Below are positions 1 through 8,322 of a DNA stretch of 64,000 bases, piece by piece. Within the stretch, counting starts at the first letter, position 1; each line of letters begins with the position of its first letter. Origin of the DNA: Bacteroidota bacterium (GTDB lineage: Bacteria; Bacteroidota; Bacteroidia; Cytophagales; Cyclobacteriaceae); NCBI GenBank assembly GCA_018267275.1, contig JAFDYV010000004.1, positions 186,001-250,000 of the forward strand, written 5' to 3'. The translations under genes and the position numbers were made by a program. The notes under the pieces are model-generated. The model worked only from the letters and a program-made list of their open reading frames with translations. It had not been told where the DNA came from and ran no database searches.

Positions 1-398
1 GCCCCCACGCTCGAGTAAGGGCCAAAATACTCCCCCTGCTTGGGGATATACTTACGAGTTGAAATGATGCGAGGGAAACGTTCTTTTAAAATACAGATGT
101 ATGGAAATGTCTTATCATCCTTCAACAAGATATTGTACTTCGGCTGATTTTGTTTGATGAGGTTGTTCTCCAACAACAGCGCATCAAACTCTGTGTTGGC
201 CAAGGTAAACTCCATACGCGCAATCTCGCTTACGAGTTTCTCGGTCTTGCGGTTGTATTGTGATTGCTTATTGAAGTAACTGCTGACGCGCTTTTTTAAA
301 CTCTTGGCTTTGCCCACATAAATCAATACGCCATCTTTGTTGTAGTAGCGGTAAACACCGGGCGAATCGGGGAGGGAAGCGAGTTGGTCTTTAATCAT
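1..398 (-). CDS. uvrC: UvrC, excinuclease ABC subunit C (N-terminal part, cut by window edge)
   Basis: About 132 codons are visible, starting at the ATG at 398 and running off the left edge with no stop. The first residues read MIKDQLASLPDSPGVYRYY, followed by IYVGKAKSLKKRVSSYF and ALLLENNLIKQNQPKYN, the GIY-YIG endonuclease domain that makes the 3' incision in nucleotide excision repair. KTFPYI and GEYFGPY further on also fit the UvrC family. It lies downstream of the penicillin-binding protein gene on the same strand, separated by a long hairpin (408-470), so it is probably transcribed separately. Identification is by motif recognition; only the N-terminal domain can be judged. Confidence 0.93.
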   Translation of the reverse strand, partial: MIKDQLASLPDSPGVYRYYNKDGVLIYVGKAKSLKKRVSSYFNKQSQYNRKTEKLVSEIARMEFTLANTEFDALLLENNLIKQNQPKYNILLKDDKTFPYICILKERFPRIISTRKYIPKQGEYFGPYSSVG

Positions 399-407
399 TC
401 AAAGTAG

Positions 408-470
408 AAAGTTGAAAGATAAAAGTTGAAAGTCTGCACTTTTAACTTTCAACTTTTACCTTTCAACTTT
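408..470. repeat. Long inverted repeat between the PBP gene and uvrC
   Basis: Arms of 26 bases at 408-433 and 445-470 are complementary except for one position, with an 11-base loop. Each arm itself carries the unit AAGTTGAAAG twice. On the minus strand this follows the PBP stop (472-474) almost directly and ends 10 bases before the uvrC start, so it may end PBP transcription or stabilise the 3' end. No long U tract follows the stem, so it is not a textbook terminator; it looks like one of the short palindromic intergenic repeats common in Bacteroidota. Confidence 0.8.
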
Positions 471-471
471 T

Positions 472-2808
472 TCAGTTTTTAATGTCCATTTCCTCTTCAG
501 GATTTTCTGTTTGCTGCGAGTCCGTTGCTTTGGCGCACTCCACCGAAACATCTACACCTGATGTCGGCCTCTTAAAGAAACCTTTGGTGATACCTGTTTT
601 TGGATCTGCATAGACCTTCATCATAAACTTATCCCAAATCGGCCTTGCCGTTCTGCCCCCTTGGCCAAAATCCCACGAAGGAAAATGTACCGCACGCTCA
701 TCGCCTCCTACCCACACGCCCGTCACCAAGTTGTGAGTCAACCCCATGTACCAGCCGTCTGATGCATCGTTGGTCGTTCCGGTTTTTCCACCAATCTCGT
801 TGTCGCGTCTCAACTCGGGCGACAGCCCCAACGAAGTACCACCTCGCTCTTCCGCACCACCCCGCAACATGTACACCATCTTATAAGCAGTTTGTTCATC
901 AATGGCCTGTTTGGTTTTCGGCACAAAGTTTTCGATTACGTTGCCATTCTTGTCTTCAATACGCGTGATGAAGAATGGTTCGGTGTTAATGCCTCCATTA
1001 ACAAACGTGCTGTATGCACCAACCATCTCGAAAAGCGATACATCGCTGGTGCCCAAGCAAAGAGAAGGTACTGCATCCAATTTGCTCTCAATTCCCACAC
1101 GGTGGGCAAATTCCACTACGTTTTCCTCTCCTAATTTTTGCATCATGATGGCTGTAATGGAGTTGATCGACTGCGCCATTGCTTGGCGGATGGTCATCTC
1201 CTTGCCTGTACCTCTGTTGCCTTCGGCATTGAGCGGGTACCAAGGCGGCTGACCCGGGATATCAAATTGTGGCGAGATGTCCTTTTCTTTGTGGCAAGGC
1301 GAATAGTTGTTTTCCATCGCCAGGCCATACACAAAAGCTTTGAACGTTGAGCCCGGTTGTCGCTTGCCTTGACGCACGTGGTCAAACTTAAAATATTTGT
1401 GGTTGAAACCGCCTACCCACGCTTTAATATGCCCGGTATTGGGGTCCATGCTCATTAACCCCGACTGTAAAAAGCGCTTGTAATAGTTCAACGAGTCAAA
1501 ACTGCTAAACAAGGTGTCGCGTTCGCCATTCCAAGTGAAGATGGTCATGGGCTTTTTCAACTTCAACATGATCTTCAGCGAGTCAGAATTTTCACCATAC
1601 TTTTCTACATACGCTTTGTAGGCATCGGTTTGTTTGATGCGCCTGTTTAAAAAGTCTTTCACTTCCACTCCATCTTCATCTACCCAAGGATTGCGGTTGC
1701 GTCTTTTCCACTCGTTGTTAAATAACTTCTGCAACACACTCATGTGTTCGTTCATCGCCTCCTCCGCATATTTTTGCAGGCGGCTGTCGATGGTGGTGTG
1801 TATTTTCAACCCCGAGTTGTACAAATCGATGCCGCGATCGTTGCAGTACCGCAACAAGTAATTTCCAAGCACGGTGCGGAAGTAAGTGGCCAACCCTTCA
1901 TTTTGGTTCTGAACCGAATACTTCAACTCAATGGGCAACGCTTTGATCGAGTCAAACTGTTCACGTGTTTTGATTTTGTAACCGTGTCGATACACCTTAG
2001 CAAGTACTTCATTTCTTTTGCCCAACGAGTTATTTGGGTTGCGATACGGATTAAACTTAGTGGGAGCCTGCAGCATTCCCACCAGCACCGCAGATTCTTG
2101 TAGGTTCAAGTTATCGGGTTGCTTTTTGAAATATGTTTCAGCTGCTACCTTTATTCCAAATGATCCACTGCTGAAATCGGAAGTATTTAAATACAGTGCA
2201 ATGATTTCCTCTTTTGTAAAATTCTGTTCCAGCTCGATAGAAATAATCCACTCCTTTGTTTTTTGAATGATCCTTCGGGGATACTTGCCGAGTTTAGCCA
2301 ACAGGCCATCCAGGCCTTTGTCTGGATTTTGGGTGTACAAATTCTTTGCGAGTTGTTGTGTCAAGGTGCTTCCGCCCCCGGCCGGGCTAAACGTAACTAA
2401 ACCTTTTATCACGCGGAGAAACGCAGGCAAGTCCAAACCCGAATGATCATAAAAGCGGTGGTCTTCTGAAATCAACAATGTGTTAACCAAATCGGGCGAG
2501 AGTTGATTGTAATGTACCTGGCTGCGGTTGTACCGGAAGTATCGCCCCAAAGAAACCCCATCAGCAGAGATGATCTCTGACGACAAGTCATTGTCTGGAT
2601 TTTCGATTTCGGCCAAACTGGGCATGCCACCATACAACCCGAACAAATCAATCTTAACCGTCCAGATATAGAGCGGAAAGCCCACCACAAAAAACAGAAA
2701 AGCCCAAGAGCTGTATTTAATCGCTTTGGGAATCCAGGGCTTTTTGATGGCCAGAATATTATTGATTTTGCTTTTGATAGTTCCTGTCGAAGAAGGTGAG
2801 GTACTCAT
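472..2808 (-). CDS. Class A penicillin-binding protein (bifunctional transglycosylase/transpeptidase, PBP1a-like)
   Basis: A 778-residue inner-membrane enzyme that polymerises and crosslinks peptidoglycan. One membrane anchor lies at about 33-52. The GT51 glycosyltransferase domain shows EDHRFYDHSG (115-124) with the catalytic Glu and GGSTLTQQLAKNLY (145-158). The transpeptidase domain has all three serine-enzyme motifs: STFK at 487-490 (acylated Ser), SIN at 547-549 and KTGTT at 675-679. Length is usual for the family. The ATG start overlaps the end of the upstream SprE-like gene by 50 bases, so the two are probably cotranscribed. Which of mrcA/pbpC-type names applies cannot be told from sequence alone. 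Confidence 0.96.
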   Translation of the reverse strand: MSTSPSSTGTIKSKINNILAIKKPWIPKAIKYSSWAFLFFVVGFPLYIWTVKIDLFGLYGGMPSLAEIENPDNDLSSEIISADGVSLGRYFRYNRSQVHYNQLSPDLVNTLLISEDHRFYDHSGLDLPAFLRVIKGLVTFSPAGGGSTLTQQLAKNLYTQNPDKGLDGLLAKLGKYPRRIIQKTKEWIISIELEQNFTKEEIIALYLNTSDFSSGSFGIKVAAETYFKKQPDNLNLQESAVLVGMLQAPTKFNPYRNPNNSLGKRNEVLAKVYRHGYKIKTREQFDSIKALPIELKYSVQNQNEGLATYFRTVLGNYLLRYCNDRGIDLYNSGLKIHTTIDSRLQKYAEEAMNEHMSVLQKLFNNEWKRRNRNPWVDEDGVEVKDFLNRRIKQTDAYKAYVEKYGENSDSLKIMLKLKKPMTIFTWNGERDTLFSSFDSLNYYKRFLQSGLMSMDPNTGHIKAWVGGFNHKYFKFDHVRQGKRQPGSTFKAFVYGLAMENNYSPCHKEKDISPQFDIPGQPPWYPLNAEGNRGTGKEMTIRQAMAQSINSITAIMMQKLGEENVVEFAHRVGIESKLDAVPSLCLGTSDVSLFEMVGAYSTFVNGGINTEPFFITRIEDKNGNVIENFVPKTKQAIDEQTAYKMVYMLRGGAEERGGTSLGLSPELRRDNEIGGKTGTTNDASDGWYMGLTHNLVTGVWVGGDERAVHFPSWDFGQGGRTARPIWDKFMMKVYADPKTGITKGFFKRPTSGVDVSVECAKATDSQQTENPEEEMDIKN

Positions 2809-5356
2809 CTAGTGCCTTGGTTCTATAAAATGTTTGGAAATTCTCTTTTGAAATAACAAAATTATAGAATTTATAATTGGAAAACGGTTTAGACTTAGTG
2901 AGTTGAGCGAGAAATTTGTCGAAGTAGCCGAGCGCTGCCTCCTTATCTGGAAATTCAACTACCATGGTGATAATGCTCTCGTCATTAAGTGCCAAGTTAG
3001 AGGTCGTCAATTTCAAGTCTTTCCATTGGGCATTGCCGAACTTATCCAAAGCATCATCTACCGCGTTGGTAATCTTGTCGGCACTTTTGTGAATGGTGAC
3101 AAAATAATGCGGCCCGTTTAAGACATTGCTGAATTGGATGCCTTTTGCCTTTTCTAGTTTTGCCAACAGATTTTTGGATGAAGCCAGCAATTCTTCTGCG
3201 TAAGCTTTTGAAGGTTCAGCCGGGTATTTCTTGATAAATGTTTCCAACTCGTATTGGTATTTGCTCACATCTTCCGTTTTGCCGATAATCAATATTTTGA
3301 AAAGATCTAATTGAGGTGTGAATCCGGTCTCGCCTTCGCGGTATGCCAAGGCCAATCGCTCTTGTGCCGCACGCAAATTATTTTGTTGAAACAAGGTATA
3401 CGCTTCTTTGTATATCAACTTTTGCTTTTCTGCTGCCACACTGGTCTCCTTCAAGTAATTTGGGTTGAGCATGATTTTGGTAACCGTAGCATTGGGGAAT
3501 TGGTCTTTCAGCATTTGCGCATAGGTAGCTGCCTTGGCGGGATCGGTTTCCCTAAAAATCAAAAACAACTTGTATAAAGCCTCCGGCTTGAATTCGGAAG
3601 ATGGGAAGCGCTCCAACAGCTTGGTGTACGAGTCGTAGGCATTTCGCTTTTCATTTAAATTGAAATAGTATAAATCGCCCAGCTTATAGTAGCCTTCCTC
3701 AATTTTAGCGAGTGCCTCCTTCTGTTGCTTCTCTGTGCGTGGAAGTAGCGCTATAAGTTTACCCACTTCATCTGCTTTTTCGTCTTTGCTGGGCGCCAAG
3801 TCTTTCAGATTGGTTTTGTCGCCAGTATCGGTTTGAGCAATTGGCTGGGCAACGGCTGCTGCGGTGGCATCAGTTGCAGCAGTTTTGTTGGACCTTCGCC
3901 AGTTATCTTCTAACGGTATGTTGCCCCATATGCGCTGAAACTCCGATTGCCCCGAGGCCACTAAATCGGGATTGCCGAAATACCAATCTGACGTGCCACT
4001 AGATTGACCGGCCACAAACGGTGTGTTATTACCGCCACCACCTCCATTATCGTTCCGTTTCTTCTTCTTTTTACTTGCCGCTATTTTCTTATCGCGGGCA
4101 GCAAAAACGGAGTCAAGCTTCTTACGAACCACCGCAGTGTCCAACGATGCCAAATAAAGCAAACTGTCGTTGAGTGTTATAGCCTCAGTGTACTTGGCAA
4201 ATTGCCCGAGCAGTTCTTGTCGTTTTTTGATGGCGTCTAAATTCTCGAAATCCTTGGGCAACGCACCCACCGCACTATCGTAGTAAAGTTTGGCAAGGCT
4301 GTACTTCTTCAACGTATCAAAATACAACTGACCGGTGCGCAAATATGCCTGACCTTGTATGCGTTTGCTTTTGCCGGCATGTGCGGCTTGTGTGTATTGG
4401 GTAATGGCCTCAATCACCAACCCTTGTTTGCGTTCAAATTCGCCCCACTCGTAAAATATCTTATCTCTAAACTCGGCATTCTTCGCATCACCCAGCATTT
4501 TCGCAAACTGCTTTCGAACCAACTTTGCATCACGCTTATCGTCAAGTTTTGCCACTTGGGCCATGTTGAGACGAGCATAAAAATCAATTTCATAGTCTGG
4601 GTTAGTGGCCAGGCACTTTCGGTAAAAATTGTATGCCTCTGAATTGAAGCCCAACTTTTGGTAAACCTGCCCGATGATAAAATAAATACGGCCCTTACGG
4701 TCGCTCTTGGCGAGCAGGGTGTCGGCTTTGGAAAGATTCTGAACCATGTTGTCGTAGTCATTCTTCAACTGGTAGTGGTAGGCTTTTTCCAGGTATAAAC
4801 GCTTGGCGTTGTCACGACTTAGTTTTTCCTTTTCCAGAAACCTGAAAACTTCTTCACCCCTATCGAAATCGCCCATCTCAGTGAAGGTTCTGAGTAAATA
4901 AACCAACGCGAGATGGCGCACGTCAGGTGAAGGACTTTTCGTGTTTACGTACTTGAAGGTGAGGATAGCATTTTGAAAATCGCAGGAATACAAACGCGCA
5001 CGGCCTACTTGAATATAGTTGTCATCTACCCACTTGCTGTTGGGATGGCGTTGGATGGAGATCGAGGCCATTTTGATAATCTCATCCGTATCTTTCACAT
5101 ACGCCTTGGCTTTCACGGTGTCCAGCCCGGGAAACAATCGCAGTATTTGGGTAGGGTCGTCATCCAACGTTTTTAGAATTGCCTTCTCAACCTCACGCGC
5201 CTTTTCGCGGGCATAATAAAATCCGTTGTAGTGCGCGGTAGTGTTATGGAAAAAATTAGAGGTAACGCTCTTTTGATCAATGTTGCAGGCCAACATGACG
5301 GACGCCATGGTCAAAATTAATAGGGCACGGTATGAACAGAAGCGGCTTGGCAACAC
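2759..5356 (-). CDS. sprE: SprE/PorW-like TPR lipoprotein, type IX secretion
   Basis: A long tetratricopeptide-rich protein with a lipoprotein signal: hydrophobic LLILTMASVMLAC, where the Cys would be acylated. After it come FFHNTTAHYNGFYYAREK and many helical repeats, a low-complexity Lys/Gly/Asn linker near the middle (KKKKKRNDNGGGGGNN), then more TPR units. This layout and the N-terminal motif fit SprE/PorW, an outer-membrane-associated lipoprotein needed for type IX secretion and gliding. The open frame reaches 5464 (MPQNGYAIWM), but that adds a second hydrophobic stretch; a GTG at 5356 gives a normal signal peptide, so that start is preferred. The 3' end overlaps the PBP gene by 50 bases. 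A generic TPR lipoprotein is the alternative. Confidence 0.75.
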   Translation of the reverse strand: MLPSRFCSYRALLILTMASVMLACNIDQKSVTSNFFHNTTAHYNGFYYAREKAREVEKAILKTLDDDPTQILRLFPGLDTVKAKAYVKDTDEIIKMASISIQRHPNSKWVDDNYIQVGRARLYSCDFQNAILTFKYVNTKSPSPDVRHLALVYLLRTFTEMGDFDRGEEVFRFLEKEKLSRDNAKRLYLEKAYHYQLKNDYDNMVQNLSKADTLLAKSDRKGRIYFIIGQVYQKLGFNSEAYNFYRKCLATNPDYEIDFYARLNMAQVAKLDDKRDAKLVRKQFAKMLGDAKNAEFRDKIFYEWGEFERKQGLVIEAITQYTQAAHAGKSKRIQGQAYLRTGQLYFDTLKKYSLAKLYYDSAVGALPKDFENLDAIKKRQELLGQFAKYTEAITLNDSLLYLASLDTAVVRKKLDSVFAARDKKIAASKKKKKRNDNGGGGGNNTPFVAGQSSGTSDWYFGNPDLVASGQSEFQRIWGNIPLEDNWRRSNKTAATDATAAAVAQPIAQTDTGDKTNLKDLAPSKDEKADEVGKLIALLPRTEKQQKEALAKIEEGYYKLGDLYYFNLNEKRNAYDSYTKLLERFPSSEFKPEALYKLFLIFRETDPAKAATYAQMLKDQFPNATVTKIMLNPNYLKETSVAAEKQKLIYKEAYTLFQQNNLRAAQERLALAYREGETGFTPQLDLFKILIIGKTEDVSKYQYELETFIKKYPAEPSKAYAEELLASSKNLLAKLEKAKGIQFSNVLNGPHYFVTIHKSADKITNAVDDALDKFGNAQWKDLKLTTSNLALNDESIITMVVEFPDKEAALGYFDKFLAQLTKSKPFSNYKFYNFVISKENFQTFYRTKALDEYLTFFDRNYQKQNQ

Positions 5357-5493
5357 AAAAATAAGTACTGTAAAGAGCGAAGTTAGTGAAATTGTAACGG
5401 TCAAATGGCCTGTTTCAAAAAACGTAAAAAAGCCCATCCATATTGCATAGCCATTTTGTGGCACAACCGTTTGGCTCTGGCTAAAATTTCTGC

Positions 5494-5524
5494 CTTTACG
5501 AACCCCGATTTATTGCTATTTTTG
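5494..5524 (+). promoter_or_regulatory. Candidate Bacteroidota promoter of the Kdo operon
   Basis: TATTTTTG at 5517-5524 matches the -7 consensus TAnnTTTG exactly. TTTA at 5495-5498, 18 bases upstream, is a near match to the -33 TTTG. The kdsA ATG lies 26 bases downstream, a normal leader length. The site sits in the gap between the divergent SprE-like gene and kdsA. Confidence 0.55.
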
Positions 5525-5550
5525 CAGTCAATTTTGAAAATCAGACTGTT

Positions 5551-6402
5551 ATGGACAAGAAAATAGTGCGCGTAGGCAATATTGAATGTGGAACGGATGA
5601 ACTATTCCTCATTTCCGGCCCCTGTGTAATTGAAGAAGAAAAGATCATGATGCACGTGGCAGAGCGCCTCAAAGAAATTGGCGAACGCCTTAAAATCAAG
5701 ATCATTTATAAGTCATCGTTCCAAAAAGACAATCGCAGTAGCTTAAAGTATTATACCGGCCCCGGCCTCGATAAAGGGATTAAGTTGTTGGCGAAAATCA
5801 AGGAACAATTTGGCTTCCCCGTATTGACGGATATCCACTACCCCAACCAGGCCGCCCCTGTGGCCGAAGTGGTAGACGTGTTGCAAATTCCGGCTTACCT
5901 ATGCATGCAAACCGACTTGATGGTGGCGGCAGCAAAAACCAACCGCGTAGTCAACATCAAGCACGGCCAGTTTTTAGCACCCGATAACATGAAGCATCCT
6001 GTGGGCAAGTGTGTGGATAGTGGCAATGACCAAATCATTTTGACAGAGCGCGGCTTTACGTTTGGCTACAACGACTTGGTGGTGGATCCGCGCTGCTTCT
6101 ATCACATGAACAAATTGGGTTACCCAGTAGTGTTTGACGTAACGCACGCAATCCGTAAATACGGAATCCCCAGCGCTGACGCAAAAGGCGGAGCGCGTGA
6201 ATTTTTGCCGGTGCTTTCACGTGCGGGCATTGCCGCAGGTGTAGATGGCTTGTTTATTGAAGCACACCCCGATCCAGACAAAGCGTTGTGCGATGCCGCA
6301 AGCCAACTTAACATCAACCAACTGGAAGAATTTTTGAAGCCATTGATTGAGCTACACCAGGTGGAAGTAAAGTATCGCCCCAAATCTTTGGTGGCACATT
6401 AA
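5551..6402 (+). CDS. kdsA: 3-deoxy-8-phosphooctulonate synthase (Kdo-8-phosphate synthase)
   Basis: Condenses phosphoenolpyruvate with D-arabinose 5-phosphate to Kdo 8-phosphate, the committed step to the inner-core sugar of lipopolysaccharide. The 283-residue length matches the family. Recognisable segments are LISGPCVIE near the N-terminus, YKSSFQKDNRSS, GPGLDKGIKLL, VLTDIHYP, QIPAYLCMQTDLM, VNIKHGQFLAP and the C-terminal FIEAHPDPDKALCDAAS. The gene is the first of a plus-strand cluster; 36 bases separate it from the transaldolase-CBS fusion. Cytoplasmic. Very secure. Confidence 0.98.
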   Translation: MDKKIVRVGNIECGTDELFLISGPCVIEEEKIMMHVAERLKEIGERLKIKIIYKSSFQKDNRSSLKYYTGPGLDKGIKLLAKIKEQFGFPVLTDIHYPNQAAPVAEVVDVLQIPAYLCMQTDLMVAAAKTNRVVNIKHGQFLAPDNMKHPVGKCVDSGNDQIILTERGFTFGYNDLVVDPRCFYHMNKLGYPVVFDVTHAIRKYGIPSADAKGGAREFLPVLSRAGIAAGVDGLFIEAHPDPDKALCDAASQLNINQLEEFLKPLIELHQVEVKYRPKSLVAH

Positions 6403-6438
6403 TCGCGAAAACAAACCATTTCATTAACAAACTATAAC

Positions 6439-7446
6439 ATGGAATTATACCTCGACTCAGCCGACCTCAAAGAAATTGAAGAAGCATTTCAACTCGGTTT
6501 CCTCAACGGATTAACCACTACCCCTACTTTCATGCACCGTGGTGGTGTTACTGATATTGATGGCTTGATTGTAAAACTTTCTAAAATCGTGCCCGTGCTG
6601 CAGATTGAAGCATTGGGCAATACGGCTGCTGATGTTTTGAAAGAGGCCAAACGTCAGTTAGACTTAGGCTTGGATCCAAAGAAAACCGTTTTCAAAATCC
6701 CTGTTTCATTGGAGGGCGTAAAAGCGTGCAACTTACTGCGCAAAGAAGGTTTGTTGGTAAACGTGCACTTGGTGTACACCCTTCAGCAAGCTTACATGGC
6801 CATGCACGCGGGCGCAACTTATGTGTGCCCGTTGGTAGGTCGCTTGCAAGACCAAGGCCACGATGCGTTGGATTTGGTTGCGCAATGTGTAGATGCAGTT
6901 GATCACTATGGATACGATACCAAAGTGATGTTCTCATCGGTGCGTCATGCAGAGCACGTTCGCAATGCCATCAACATTGGTGTGCACACCATCACGGCTC
7001 CCTGGAAGGTGATGAAAGCATTGACCGACAATAACCTGACAGCTTTGGGTACACAACAATTTGTAGAGCACACCAAATTGATGACCGTACGCGTGAAAGA
7101 TGTATTGAGCAGCAAAAACCCTGTAGTTTCTGCCGACACTACCGTGACCGAAGCGTTGGTGAAAATGACCGAATATGGTTTTGGAAGCATTACCGTAACC
7201 AAAGACAATAAGGTGTTGGGTGTGTTTACCGATGGCGACTTGAGAAGAAAATTGCAAGAGAACGGTCGCGATGTTCTGAACAAAAAAATTGGTGAGTTCC
7301 AATACAAAGAACCCGTATCCATTGATGCCGATTCGTTATTGAATGAAGCAGCCGATTTGTTTAAAAAGACCAAGGTAGATACCATTTTGGTGACCGATGA
7401 TGGCAAGCCCGTTGGCATGCTCGATATTCAAGATCTGAAAGACTAA
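6439..7446 (+). CDS. Transaldolase/F6P-aldolase-like domain fused to KdsD-type CBS pair
   Basis: 335 residues. Residues 1-210 follow the small transaldolase/fructose-6-phosphate aldolase (TalC/FSA) fold: LYLDSAD with Asp6, GLTTTPT (26-30), Schiff-base Lys86 in VFKIPVSLEG, AGATYVCPLVGRLQDQGHD (124-142) and FSSVRH. The usual Asn of TTNP is Thr28 here and NVTL reads NVHL, so the substrate site differs from known members. Residues about 213-335 are two CBS domains whose GVFTDGDLRRKL is typical of arabinose-5-phosphate isomerase KdsD, not of transaldolases. It sits between kdsA and a KdsC-like gene, exactly where kdsD would be expected. Inference: it supplies or channels arabinose 5-phosphate, or regulates its supply. 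The reaction is not known from sequence; ordinary transaldolase activity is the alternative. Confidence 0.9.
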   Translation: MELYLDSADLKEIEEAFQLGFLNGLTTTPTFMHRGGVTDIDGLIVKLSKIVPVLQIEALGNTAADVLKEAKRQLDLGLDPKKTVFKIPVSLEGVKACNLLRKEGLLVNVHLVYTLQQAYMAMHAGATYVCPLVGRLQDQGHDALDLVAQCVDAVDHYGYDTKVMFSSVRHAEHVRNAINIGVHTITAPWKVMKALTDNNLTALGTQQFVEHTKLMTVRVKDVLSSKNPVVSADTTVTEALVKMTEYGFGSITVTKDNKVLGVFTDGDLRRKLQENGRDVLNKKIGEFQYKEPVSIDADSLLNEAADLFKKTKVDTILVTDDGKPVGMLDIQDLKD

Positions 7447-7480
7447 GATCAATAGGCAATTGACAAAACGTTTGAAATAA

Positions 7481-7518
7481 GCCCCTTGGTTTTGTAAAGA
7501 GCCAAGGGGTTTTAATTT
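7481..7518 (+). terminator. Rho-independent-like terminator after the aldolase-CBS gene
   Basis: CCCCTTGG (7482-7489) pairs with CCAAGGGG (7502-7509) and is followed by TTTTAATTTTG. The hairpin lies 35 bases after the stop of the fusion gene and 44 bases before the KdsC-like gene, so it may attenuate rather than fully end transcription. It is enclosed by a wider inverted repeat (GCAATTGACAAA at 7456-7467 against TTTGTCAACTGC at 7529-7540). Confidence 0.7.
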
Positions 7519-7528
7519 TGTCTAAAAC

Positions 7529-7560
7529 TTTGTCAACTGCTATCTGCCTACTGTCAACTA
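7529..7560. repeat. GTCAACT/GGCAGATAG-type intergenic repeat
   Basis: The sequence carries GTCAAC twice (7532-7537 and 7553-7558) around CTATCTGCCTACT. Its reverse complement resembles GACAGTAGGTAGAAGGCAATTAG just after the ABC transporter gene at 32705-32727, so it looks like a short dispersed intergenic repeat family located at gene 3' ends. It directly abuts the TTG start of the next gene. Confidence 0.45.
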
Positions 7561-7561
7561 A

Positions 7562-8251
7562 TTGAAAACTTTGGAAAATTCTATACAGACATTGTTCGAA
7601 AAATCGGGTGGCATTTTTTGCACTCCAGCCGTTTCTATTTTACAAAAACTGCAAACGGTAAAGGCGTTTGTCTTTGACTGGGACGGTGTTTTCAACGATG
7701 GCACCAAACACAACCAACAGGGCAGTGGCTTTAGCGAGCCCGATGCCATGGGCACTAACATGTTGCGCTTCAGTTATTGGCTGAAGAACCAAGCTCTTCC
7801 GATTACTGCCATCATAACCGGTGAGGAAAATGAGGCCGCCCGCTTTTTAGCCACGCGAGAACATTTTACCGCACTGTATTTCAAGGCCTCTAACAAGATC
7901 AAATCGTTTGAGCATTTTTTGCAAACACATCAATTAAAAGCAAGCGAAGTTGCTTTTGTATTTGATGATGTGCTTGATTTGGCAGTAGCTGCGAAGTGTG
8001 GCGTGCGCATCAACGCACACCGAGCCAACAACCCCATGTTCACCGAATATTTAAAAGAGAATTATTTGGTGGATTATATGACTGCCAAGCCAGGAGGTGA
8101 ACAATCCGTGCGTGAAGCATGCGAGCTTTTGATTGCCCTACATGGCAACTACGGTGAGGCCATCACCCACCGCATGAATTTTAGCGACACTTATCAGAGC
8201 TACTTGGCACAACGCCAACAGGTAGAGATGAAGTTGTGGGTGGGTATTTAG
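7562..8251 (+). CDS. KdsC-like HAD phosphatase (Kdo-8-phosphate phosphatase family)
   Basis: A 229-residue HAD-superfamily protein. FVFDWDGVFNDG carries the Asp nucleophile and acid/base pair (Asp39, Asp41), IITGEENEA is motif II, the Lys of NKIKSF is motif III and FVFDDVLDLAV supplies the metal-binding acids. The tail GGEQSVREACELLI matches the GGxGAVREVCELL segment of KdsC, which removes the phosphate from Kdo 8-phosphate. Linkage to kdsA supports that role. It is longer than typical KdsC (about 160-190 residues) with a 32-residue N-terminal and about 35-residue C-terminal extension. The start is a TTG at 7562; no ATG occurs before the catalytic motif. A different sugar-phosphate substrate is possible. 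Confidence 0.8.
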   Translation: MKTLENSIQTLFEKSGGIFCTPAVSILQKLQTVKAFVFDWDGVFNDGTKHNQQGSGFSEPDAMGTNMLRFSYWLKNQALPITAIITGEENEAARFLATREHFTALYFKASNKIKSFEHFLQTHQLKASEVAFVFDDVLDLAVAAKCGVRINAHRANNPMFTEYLKENYLVDYMTAKPGGEQSVREACELLIALHGNYGEAITHRMNFSDTYQSYLAQRQQVEMKLWVGI

Positions 8252-8310
8252 TTAGCACAATAACGGCTTGCGGATAAAACTACCTTGTTTTCGTAAACTT
8301 GTAAGCTTGG

Positions 8311-8318
8311 TAAATTTG
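8311..8318 (+). promoter_or_regulatory. Candidate -7 promoter element
   Basis: TAAATTTG matches TAnnTTTG exactly, but no clear -33 TTTG is seen at the usual distance. It lies just before the first copy of the 15-base direct repeat, 49 bases upstream of the small frame at 8367. Confidence 0.3.
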
Positions 8319-8322
8319 CAGG

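Noticed and set aside
645..968. Open frame of 107 codons on the plus strand
   Set aside because: Antisense to the penicillin-binding protein gene, whose motifs are unmistakable; no promoter or family match.
6945..7418. Open frame of 157 codons on the minus strand
   Set aside because: Lies entirely opposite the aldolase-CBS gene and has no recognisable domain.
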